Shown in pieces: positions 1 through 5,543 of a stretch of DNA of 6,317 nt (the first letter of the stretch is position 1; each line of letters starts with the position of its first letter). The notes beneath the pieces are model-generated. The model searched no databases, was not told where the DNA came from, and was given only the letters and a program-made list of their open reading frames with translations. The position numbers were made by a program, and so were the translations under genes. The DNA is taken from positions 1 through 6,317 of the forward strand of contig DXGD01000087.1 in the NCBI GenBank assembly GCA_019114115.1, read 5' to 3'. This DNA comes from Candidatus Nesterenkonia stercoripullorum (lineage in GTDB: Bacteria; Actinomycetota; Actinomycetes; Actinomycetales; Micrococcaceae).

Positions 1-324
1 GTCGGGCGCCCCGGGCTGATCCTGGTGACCGAAGGTCCGTCCCAGCGTGTGGGACGGATGGTGCAGAAGACCCGCAAGCGCTTCAGCCCGATCCTGAAGG
101 ACACCGGGGTGCCCATCCACGTGATTGAAGCAGGACGGGGCAATGACCAGGTGCCGCTTCCCAAACTCACCAAGCGCATCAAGAAGCTGGACAAGACGCT
201 CACCAAGCATGAGGTCAGTGCCGTGGAGAAGCGCCTCGCGGCACTGCCCATCACGCGAGCTCCGATCCCGAAGGGCGTGGACCCCTACCGCCTGCGTCCG
301 GACCGCAAAGCGATGCGCGGCTGA
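1..324 (+). CDS. DUF4191 family membrane protein, C-terminal part (5' end outside window)
   Basis: The reading frame is open from base 1 to the TGA at 322-324 and gives about 107 residues, so the true start lies left of the window. The visible part begins VGRPGLILVTEGPSQRV and contains QVPLPKLTKRIKKL, followed by LTKHEVSAVEKRLAAL. These blocks match my memory of the soluble C-terminal half of actinobacterial DUF4191 proteins, whose full length is about 240 residues with two membrane helices near the N terminus. Those helices would be off-window, and no membrane segment is visible here. The tail is very basic (RLRPDRKAMRG). The function of the family is unknown to me. In many Micrococcales the gene sits beside lipA/lipB rather than rpsD, so this position may reflect rearrangement. 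No convincing terminator follows the stop. The family call is from recalled motifs, not a search. Confidence 0.8.
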   Translation, partial: VGRPGLILVTEGPSQRVGRMVQKTRKRFSPILKDTGVPIHVIEAGRGNDQVPLPKLTKRIKKLDKTLTKHEVSAVEKRLAALPITRAPIPKGVDPYRLRPDRKAMRG

Positions 325-342
325 TGACTGGCGGCCTGCGGC

Positions 343-371
343 GCGACAGCACGTCGTGTGCGTGCTAGACT
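343..371 (+). promoter_or_regulatory. Candidate extended -10 promoter for rpsD
   Basis: A -35-like hexamer GCGACA (343-348, 4/6 match to TTGACA) is separated by exactly 17 bp from TAGACT (366-371, 4/6 match to TATAAT). TG at 363-364 plus one base precedes the -10, forming an extended -10 element. Initiation would be expected near A377. This lies 19 bp after the DUF4191 stop and about 290 bp before rpsD, so the rpsD message would carry a long leader. It is a consensus match only. A closer promoter was looked for and none as good was seen. Confidence 0.5.
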
Positions 372-376
372 AATCG

Positions 377-665
377 ACTGTCTGGCAGGCATCTCCGGCG
401 GCTTCGCGCCGCGCACGGTGATCTCTCGAACAGGTATCCGCTCCCGTCATGGGTGCGGATATCGTCTTGTGTTGAGGTGATGTCGCAGTGAGGTGAGCAC
501 TTCGGCTGCTCACGCTCTCCGGATGAGGGCCCGGAGGCCAGGACCTGCTCGCCTCGTGACATCACGGGGGCAGTCATAGGACGGCGAGGTCAGCCTCGCC
601 ACGTCCAGGCGGTACCACGGGCAGTAATCAACAGGATGCCGACATATTGAAGAAAGGCACTATTC
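377..665 (+). promoter_or_regulatory. Long structured 5' leader of rpsD (candidate S4 autoregulatory RNA)
   Basis: This gene-free stretch is dense in inverted repeats. They are: CGGCG/CGCCG (396-400/407-411); a 9-bp stem with one G-U (433-441/455-463) containing an inner CCC/GGG; GTGATGTCGC (477-486) pairing with GTGACATCAC (556-565), 10 bp with one G-U; GTGAGCA/TGCTCAC (493-499/507-513) capped by a C-UUCG-G loop; CTCCGG/CCGGAG (517-522/531-536); and an 11-bp stem with a 2-nt bulge (579-589/594-606). The 477/556 helix encloses the next two hairpins, giving a three-way junction. No U tract follows the last hairpin, so it does not look like an ordinary terminator. The Shine-Dalgarno AGAAAGG (651-657) lies 8 nt before the rpsD ATG and is not obviously sequestered. 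S4 is known to autoregulate through leader RNA in E. coli and Bacillus. An equivalent role here is inference. Confidence 0.5.
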
Positions 666-1295
666 ATGCCTACCACTCCCCTGCGGGGCCGCCGTACGGT
701 GAAGGCCTCGCGAGCCCTGGGCATCGCGCTGACGCCCAAGGCTCAGAAGTACCTCGACCGTCGCCCCTATGGCCCCGGCCAGCATGGGCGCACCCGTCGC
801 AAGGCGGACTCGGACTACGCCGTCCGACTGCGTGAGAAGCAGCGTCTACGTGCCCAGTACGGCATTCGCGAGGCGCAGATGATCCGCTACTTCGAAGAGG
901 CCAAGCGTCGCGATGGGCTGACCGGTCAGATCCTGATCGAGCTGCTCGAATCGCGGCTGGACGCCGTCGTCCTGCGCGCCGGCTTCGCCCGGACCATCGC
1001 CCAGGCACGGCAGTTCGTGGTGCACCGCCACATCCTGGTCAACGGCAAGCGCGTCGACCGCCCCTCCTTCCGCGTGAAGCCCGGGCAGATGGTTCACGTG
1101 CACGAGCGCTCGGAGTCCTTCGAGCCGTTCCAGATCGCAGCAGCCGGCACGCACCAGGATGTGCTGCCCGCGGTTCCGGGCTACCTGACAGTGGAGATCG
1201 AGAAGCTGCAGGCGACTCTCTCGCGCGCGCCGAAGCGCGAAGAGGTCCCGGTCACTTGCGAGGAACAGCTCGTCGTCGAGTACTACGCTCGCTGA
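666..1295 (+). CDS. rpsD: 30S ribosomal protein S4
   Basis: This 209-residue protein is the full usual length for S4, the primary 16S rRNA-binding protein that nucleates 30S body assembly near the 5' domain. Recognisable blocks are SRALGIALTPKAQKYLDRRP and YGPGQHGR near the N terminus, SDYAVRLREKQRLRAQYGI, and the S4 RNA-binding domain at about residues 95-160 (LESRLDAVVLRAGFARTIAQ, then VVHRHILVNGKRVDRPSFRV). The terminal LVVEYYAR is typical of actinobacteria. No cysteine occurs in the N-terminal region, so this is the zinc-free form; the only cysteine is near the C terminus. The ATG at 666 is supported by AGAAAGG at 651-657 and by the conserved N terminus. The gene stands alone rather than in the alpha operon with rpsM/rpsK/rpoA, as in Streptomyces, where rpsD also lies near alaS. 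Its long leader suggests post-transcriptional control. Confidence 0.97.
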   Translation: MPTTPLRGRRTVKASRALGIALTPKAQKYLDRRPYGPGQHGRTRRKADSDYAVRLREKQRLRAQYGIREAQMIRYFEEAKRRDGLTGQILIELLESRLDAVVLRAGFARTIAQARQFVVHRHILVNGKRVDRPSFRVKPGQMVHVHERSESFEPFQIAAAGTHQDVLPAVPGYLTVEIEKLQATLSRAPKREEVPVTCEEQLVVEYYAR

Positions 1296-1309
1296 CCCCT
1301 CGACACGAC

Positions 1310-1380
1310 GGTGCTTCACGCACCTACTTGCCAGCCCGCCGCACCGCGATCTCCTGATCAGGAATCGTGGGCGGCGGGCT
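1310..1380 (+). terminator. Tandem hairpins between rpsD and alaS (U-poor terminator or alaS leader)
   Basis: Two inverted repeats fill the 125-bp gap. The first is GGTGC-TTCAC-GCACC (1310-1324). The second is a long imperfect hairpin spanning 1333-1380. It has a 9-bp perfect base, AGCCCGCCG (1333-1341) with CGGCGGGCT (1372-1380), further paired blocks interrupted by small bulges, and a palindromic tip TCCTGATCAGGA (1352-1363). It begins about 38 nt after the rpsD stop and ends 40 nt before the alaS ATG. The bases after it are not a U tract, which is common for actinobacterial hairpin terminators but also fits an attenuator or leader for alaS. CGACAC (1301-1306) can also pair with GTGTCG (1381-1386), closing the whole region. 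I saw no T-box hallmark. Confidence 0.5.
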
Positions 1381-1420
1381 GTGTCGTCTGCCCCACCCAT
1401 CACCGAAGGACACGCCACCC

Positions 1421-4111
1421 ATGAAGACCGAGGACATCACGCGGACCTGGTACGACTACTTCGCGCAGAAGGGACACGAGCGGGTCCCCTCGGCGTCGCT
1501 GGTCTCCCCGGAGCCCTCGCTGCTGTTCACTATCGCCGGGATGGTGCCGTTCATCCCCTATTTCATGGGCACTGAGGAGGCTCCGTACGCACGGGCCGCC
1601 ACAGTGCAGAAGTGCATCCGTACAGCTGATATCGAGGAGGTCGGCAAGACCGCCCGGCACGGCACCTTCTTCCAGATGTGCGGGAACTTCTCCTTCGGCG
1701 ACTACTTCAAGGAACTGGCCATCCCCATGGCCTGGGAACTGCTGACCTCCCCCACTGACGGGGACCCGGTACGGGGCTACGGCCTCGATCCCGATCGGCT
1801 GTGGGTCACTGTCTACCAGGACGACGACGACGCCTACGCACTCTGGGCCGACGTCGTCGGCGTGCCAGAAGAGCGGATCCAGCGCTTCGGTGCCGAGGAC
1901 AACTACTGGAACACCGGCCAGCCAGGCCCCGGCGGCCCCTGCTCCGAGATCTACTACGATCGTGGCCCCGAATACGGTGCGACCGGGGGCCCTGAAGTGG
2001 ACGAGACCCGCTACATCGAGATCTGGAACCTCGTGTTCATGCAGGATCTCCTCAAAGCGGTGCACTCCAAGACCGAGTTCGAGATCGACCGGCCGCTGGA
2101 GAACAAGAACATCGACACCGGTCTCGGCCTCGAGCGCCTGGCCATGGTGCTGCAGGGCGTCGAGAACATGTATGAGACCGACCAGGTCCGTCCGGTACTG
2201 GACCGGGCAGCAGAGCTCGCCGGTGTCACCTACACCTCGACTGAGGACCCCTCCGACCCTCAGCATCCCACTGACGTGCGCTTGCGCATGATCGCTGATC
2301 ATGTCCGCAGCGCCTTGATGCTGATCTCCGACGGGGTGCGCCCGTCGAATGAGGCTGGCGGGTTCGTCCTGCGCCGGCTCATTCGCCGCGTCGTGCTCGG
2401 GCTGCGGCTGATGGGCGTAGAACGCCCGGTGTTCGGCGAGCTCATCAGCGTTTCCCGGGATGCCATGAAAGGTGTGTACCCCGAAGTCGAGACTGATTTC
2501 GAGACGATCCACCGGGTTGCGGTGAAAGAGGAGCAGGCCTTCCTGCGCACTATCAGCGCCGGCACCGCGAAGCTGCACAGCGCCGTGGCCTCGGCACAGA
2601 CCAACCAGGCCCCTCTCACCGGCGACGACGCCTTCGCGCTCCACGACACCTACGGCTTCCCGATCGACCTCACGCTGGAGATGGCCGCTGAGGCCGGCGT
2701 CAGCGTGGATGAGTCGAAGTTCCGGGAGCTCATGACCGAGCAGCGCGAACGCGCCCGCGCTGACGCCAAGGGGAAGAAGACCGGCCACGCCAATACCGAG
2801 GTGTACCGGCAGCTGCGCAGCTCAGGTCCGACCGAATTCAAGGGCTACACCGAGCACAGTGTGGGCTCGACAGTCCGCGGGCTCGTCGTCAACGGGGAGC
2901 TCCAGGACCGTGCCGCTGAGGGCACTGACGTCGAGATCGTCCTTGACGCCACACCTTTCTACGCCGAGTCCGGCGGGCAGGCCGCCGATACCGGAACCAT
3001 CACCGGTGACGGGTTCACCCTGGAGGTCAGCGATGTGCAGTCCCCGGTGGGCGGGCTGCACGTGCACCGCGCCAAGGTCGTCTCCGGTGAAGTGCCCGCG
3101 GGCGCCGACGTGCTCGGCGCTATCAACGTCCCGCGCCGGCTGGATGCACAGCGCGCCCACTCAGCCACGCACATCATCCATGCCGCACTGCATGACATCC
3201 TCGGCCCCGAGGCCGTACAGGCAGGCTCTTTCAACAAGGAAGGCTATCTTCGATTCGACTTCACCTCCGAAGATGCCATGAGCCCGGCCGCCCGTGCAGA
3301 GCTGGAGGAGGCTTCGAATCTCGCGATCCGGGACAACTACGAGGTGCTGACCCGGGTGATGTCGTTCGATGACGCCCAGGCCATGGGCGCGATGATGCTC
3401 TTCGGCGAGAAGTACGGCGACGACGTGCGGGTCGTGGAGATGAACGGGCCGTGGTCACGGGAGCTGTGCGGCGGCACCCACGTCGCTTCCACGGCCGAGA
3501 TCGGCACGCTAGCCCTGCTGAGCGAAGCCTCCGTAGGCTCCGGAAACCGCCGTGTCGAAGCACTGGTCGGCATGGATGCCTTCTCCCACTTCGCCGCGGA
3601 GCGGACACTGGTCAATCAGCTGACCGAGATGCTCAAGGTGCCCGCTGACCAGGTCCAGGACAGGGTGGCCGGAACTCTGGCCAAGCTCAAGGAGACTGAG
3701 CGCGAGCTGGAGAAGCTCCGTAGCGAGACCCTGCGCGCCCAGGCTGGCCAGCTGCTGGAGAAGGCAGTCGATGTCGACGGCGTCTCCGTGCTGACGCACG
3801 ATGCCGGCGCCGTCGCCTCCGCCGACGACGTCCGATCCCTGACCCTGGATCTGCGGGGCAGGTTCGGCTCCAGGGCCGCCGTCGTCGCGGTCGCGGGTGA
3901 GGCCAAGGGGCGTCCTGTGATCGTGGTGGCCACCACAGAAGCTGCCCGGGAAGCCGGCTGCTCGGCCGGTGCACTGGTCAAGAGCGCCTGCGCAGTGCTG
4001 GGCGGCGGAGGCGGCGGCAAGCCGGACATCGCCCAGGGCGGCGGTCAGGACACGGCAAAGATCGGCGATGCTCTTGCCGGCGTACTGCGCGAAGTCGGCG
4101 CTCGTGGCTGA
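1421..4111 (+). CDS. alaS: Alanine--tRNA ligase (alanyl-tRNA synthetase)
   Basis: This cytosolic class II synthetase charges tRNA-Ala and hydrolyses mis-made Ser- or Gly-tRNA. With the ATG at 1421 it is 896 residues, normal for bacteria. The same frame stays open to a GTG at 1367, but that extension lies partly in the upstream hairpin; GAAGGA at 1405-1410 and the conserved start MKTEDITRTWYDYF favour 1421. The catalytic core shows motif 2 (RHGTFFQMCGNFSFGDYFK, from residue 79) and motif 3 (GLGLER, 234-239). The editing domain has the zinc-site residues H580 and H584 (HSATH) and C683 and H687 (CGGTH), so editing looks intact. A helical segment near residues 730-780 precedes the C-terminal DHHA1 domain with its glycine loop GGGGGGKPDIAQGGGQD (861-877). 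No frameshift or missing key residue was seen. The stop overlaps the ruvX start, implying a shared transcript. Confidence 0.97.
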   Translation: MKTEDITRTWYDYFAQKGHERVPSASLVSPEPSLLFTIAGMVPFIPYFMGTEEAPYARAATVQKCIRTADIEEVGKTARHGTFFQMCGNFSFGDYFKELAIPMAWELLTSPTDGDPVRGYGLDPDRLWVTVYQDDDDAYALWADVVGVPEERIQRFGAEDNYWNTGQPGPGGPCSEIYYDRGPEYGATGGPEVDETRYIEIWNLVFMQDLLKAVHSKTEFEIDRPLENKNIDTGLGLERLAMVLQGVENMYETDQVRPVLDRAAELAGVTYTSTEDPSDPQHPTDVRLRMIADHVRSALMLISDGVRPSNEAGGFVLRRLIRRVVLGLRLMGVERPVFGELISVSRDAMKGVYPEVETDFETIHRVAVKEEQAFLRTISAGTAKLHSAVASAQTNQAPLTGDDAFALHDTYGFPIDLTLEMAAEAGVSVDESKFRELMTEQRERARADAKGKKTGHANTEVYRQLRSSGPTEFKGYTEHSVGSTVRGLVVNGELQDRAAEGTDVEIVLDATPFYAESGGQAADTGTITGDGFTLEVSDVQSPVGGLHVHRAKVVSGEVPAGADVLGAINVPRRLDAQRAHSATHIIHAALHDILGPEAVQAGSFNKEGYLRFDFTSEDAMSPAARAELEEASNLAIRDNYEVLTRVMSFDDAQAMGAMMLFGEKYGDDVRVVEMNGPWSRELCGGTHVASTAEIGTLALLSEASVGSGNRRVEALVGMDAFSHFAAERTLVNQLTEMLKVPADQVQDRVAGTLAKLKETERELEKLRSETLRAQAGQLLEKAVDVDGVSVLTHDAGAVASADDVRSLTLDLRGRFGSRAAVVAVAGEAKGRPVIVVATTEAAREAGCSAGALVKSACAVLGGGGGGKPDIAQGGGQDTAKIGDALAGVLREVGARG

Positions 4112-4658
4112 GCACTCCCAAGAGGACGCCGGCAGTGTAGCCGGGGGCCCGGGGTCTGGGGGCGTCTCAGGGCGCGCCGGCGTCCGGCTGGCCGTCGATG
4201 TCGGTGACGTCCGGGTGGGGGTCGCTGTCTCCGACCCGGACGCCCTGGTGGCCACGCCAGTGATGACGCTGCGCCGCGACCACAATCGTAGCTCGGACAT
4301 CCGCATGCTGCTGAAGATGGCAGCCGATCGTGGGGCTGTCATCGTGTACGTCGGTCTGCCGTTGTCCCTCTCGGGCAAAGAGACACCCTCGACGTCGAAG
4401 GCTCAGGCCTATGCCCGTGAGCTGGCTTCATCGCTGGCGGAAGCGCAGCTGGCAGCCGATGTGCATCTGGTCGATGAGCGTCTCTCCACTGTCTCGGCCT
4501 CGGCCAAGATGAGAGCCTCCGGTCGAGACGCCCGGCAGCAGAAAGAGGACATCGACCAGGCGGCCGCCGTCGAGATCCTGCATCACGCACTCGAAATCCG
4601 CAGAGCACAGGGGCGTGAGCCGGGGACCCCGGTTCTGCCCCACAGTTCACAGGGCTGA
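4104..4658 (+). CDS. ruvX: RuvX/YqgF family pre-16S rRNA processing nuclease-like protein
   Basis: This 184-residue protein has an RNase H-like fold, called from motifs. The family is implicated in 16S rRNA 5'-end maturation and was originally proposed as a Holliday junction resolvase. Visible motifs are LAVDVGDVRVGVAVSDPDA (candidate catalytic D32), VGLPLSLSG, VDERLSTVSA (D124, E125) and IDQAAAVEIL (D151), so the acidic active-site set is present. A glycine/serine-rich head of about 25 residues precedes the core. The GTG at 4104 is chosen because it is the only suitable start upstream of the first core strand. It overlaps the alaS stop by 8 bp, and no strong Shine-Dalgarno is visible, so translational coupling to alaS is likely. 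The alaS-ruvX pair is conserved in actinobacteria, but the usual followers mltG and aroE are absent. A GC-rich inverted repeat (about 4618-4634) lies at its 3' end. Confidence 0.93.
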   Translation: MAEHSQEDAGSVAGGPGSGGVSGRAGVRLAVDVGDVRVGVAVSDPDALVATPVMTLRRDHNRSSDIRMLLKMAADRGAVIVYVGLPLSLSGKETPSTSKAQAYARELASSLAEAQLAADVHLVDERLSTVSASAKMRASGRDARQQKEDIDQAAAVEILHHALEIRRAQGREPGTPVLPHSSQG

Positions 4659-4721
4659 GCCGGGGCCGGGGCTTCTCCACACGCTGCGCGCCAGACCTGG
4701 TAGGCCGCGTAGACACGCCTC

Positions 4722-5543
4722 ATGCTGGAATGCATGCATTCCGCTTCTGCACTCGCTGACCGCAGTACCGCTGGGCAGACCTCGCCACAGTCCACGGCGC
4801 CGCCGCAGGGCCCGGTTCTCACAACGTCACGGCTCGGGTCAGCACCCGTGCTCAGGTTTTTCCGCCCGGGGCCCCAAGTCTCAGCCGCGGAGCTCGACGT
4901 GCTTGTCATAGATGGTGTGCTCCAGCGCGTCGTCGCGGACCTCTACGCGCCGGTCACTGTGGACAACGCTCCCGGGCTACGGGCTCAGGCGCTGCATCAG
5001 CTGCTGTCGCCGACCTTGCGTCAGGTCGGAGCCATCAGTGGTGAGACGGCTGTCTGGATCTATGCCGGCGGCACGGAGCCGCGCCGTCTGCACGTGATCA
5101 CCGAGGGCGTGTACCGGCGGCACACGAAGCACGGGGTCCAGTGGCGTATCCATCAGATACCGCTGGGCCGATCCCATGTCCATCGCCTCGAGGGCGTGGC
5201 GCTGACGTCTCCGGCTCGCACCGCGGCAGACCTGCTCGTCGGCAGAGGCTGTGAAGCCAGCCGTGTGCCTCTCGATACGCTGATCTCCCGGCCCCAGGAT
5301 CACGCGCGCCCCGGGGGGCGCCTCGGCCAGTCTGCCGGTGCCGCTCCCGCCGGCGATGTCGCCCTCCAGCACCGTCAGGCCACGCTGCGCCGGCTCACCA
5401 CACACACCACAGTGGAGCCGGGCCTCGTGCAGGAGATCCTGTCCGGGGACAGGTCTCCCTTTCCATGCGAACCCGCCCGGGCCGCGGCATTGGTGCAGCT
5501 GCTGGCTCAGTGCACTTCGCGGCGTTTCCCCACGGTGCGGTAG
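4722..5543 (+). CDS. Orphan AbiEi-antitoxin-like protein (winged-helix type)
   Basis: This is a 273-residue frame if read from the ATG at 4722. Residues about 43-80 look like a degenerate N-terminal winged helix ([20 protein letters not shown] then LYAPV). The following [15 protein letters not shown] and [15 protein letters not shown] match the 'S-x-x-SAAWLHG' and 'T-S-P-x-R-T-x-x-D-L' signatures I recall for actinobacterial AbiEi-like proteins. No catalytic motif, signal peptide or membrane helix is visible, and no AbiEii nucleotidyltransferase toxin gene adjoins it. The start is unresolved: ATG 4722, ATG 4734 and GTG 4848 all lack a good Shine-Dalgarno. The first 42 codons have weaker GC bias at third positions and a Ser/Thr/Pro-rich product, so GTG 4848 (product beginning with LRFFRPG) is my preferred start. 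TAGACA at 4710-4715 could serve a leaderless ATG 4722. The 3' end overlaps rel by 37 bp. A similar gene beside rel is recalled from Micrococcaceae. The function is unproven. Confidence 0.65.
   Translation: MLECMHSASALADRSTAGQTSPQSTAPPQGPVLTTSRLGSAPVLRFFRPGPQVSAAELDVLVIDGVLQRVVADLYAPVTVDNAPGLRAQALHQLLSPTLRQVGAISGETAVWIYAGGTEPRRLHVITEGVYRRHTKHGVQWRIHQIPLGRSHVHRLEGVALTSPARTAADLLVGRGCEASRVPLDTLISRPQDHARPGGRLGQSAGAAPAGDVALQHRQATLRRLTTHTTVEPGLVQEILSGDRSPFPCEPARAAALVQLLAQCTSRRFPTVR
4727..4742. repeat. Perfect 16-bp palindrome, candidate operator
   Basis: GGAATGCATGCATTCC reads identically on both strands over all 16 bp. It is notably AT-richer than its GC-rich surroundings. It begins 5 bp after the first ATG of the AbiEi-like frame. 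If that gene really starts at the GTG at 4848, the palindrome lies about 105 bp upstream, a plausible regulator-binding site. Symmetry this exact suggests a dimeric protein site more than an RNA hairpin, since it leaves no loop. No second copy was noticed in the window. The role is inference. Confidence 0.45.
5432..5458 (-). terminator. Strong hairpin downstream of rel, embedded in the convergent gene
   Basis: GGAGA (5432-5436) pairs with TCTCC (5454-5458), and CCTGTCC (5438-5444) pairs with GGACAGG (5447-5453), giving a 12-bp stem with one bulged T at 5437 and a minimal loop. Read on the minus strand it starts 48 nt after the rel stop codon, the expected place for a terminator. No U tract follows on that strand. 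On the plus strand it sits inside the AbiEi-like coding region, ending 85 bp before its stop, and is followed by CTTTCC. It may act on either strand; assignment to rel is inference. Confidence 0.45.

Noticed and set aside
365..577. 70-codon open frame on the minus strand upstream of rpsD
   Set aside because: No recognisable motif, no ribosome-binding site, Arg/Ser-rich composition typical of chance frames in GC-rich DNA, and it lies over the structured leader.
1367..1420. Upstream extension of alaS from a GTG at 1367
   Set aside because: The added residues (MGGGLCRLPHPSPKDTPP) are unlike AlaRS N termini and overlap the hairpin region. GAAGGA at 1405-1410 serves the ATG at 1421.
1296..1420. 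T-box riboswitch upstream of alaS
   Set aside because: No T-box consensus or specifier-loop arrangement could be recognised, and the gap is too short for a full element.
1400..2788. Long minus-strand open frame (462 codons) opposite alaS
   Set aside because: A shadow of the GC-biased codons of alaS; composition is His/Gly/Val/Leu-rich without domain motifs. The same applies to the other long antisense frames over rpsD, alaS and ruvX.
4001..4050. Glycine-codon repeat near the end of alaS, possible simple repeat
   Set aside because: It encodes the conserved glycine-rich loop of the DHHA1 domain, so it is explained by the protein.
3969..4103. Longer ruvX beginning inside alaS
   Set aside because: The extra residues are an alaS-overlapping chance extension without similarity to the RuvX N terminus. 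GTG 4104 fits the usual length.
4618..4710. GC-rich inverted repeats at the ruvX end and in the short gap after it (CCGGGG-A-CCCCGG at 4620-4632; weak ACGC/GCGT hairpin 4681-4710) as a ruvX terminator
   Set aside because: The first is coding and needs loss of its inner pairs to form a loop. The second is short and heavily bulged. Neither is followed by a U tract, so a terminator call is too weak to list.
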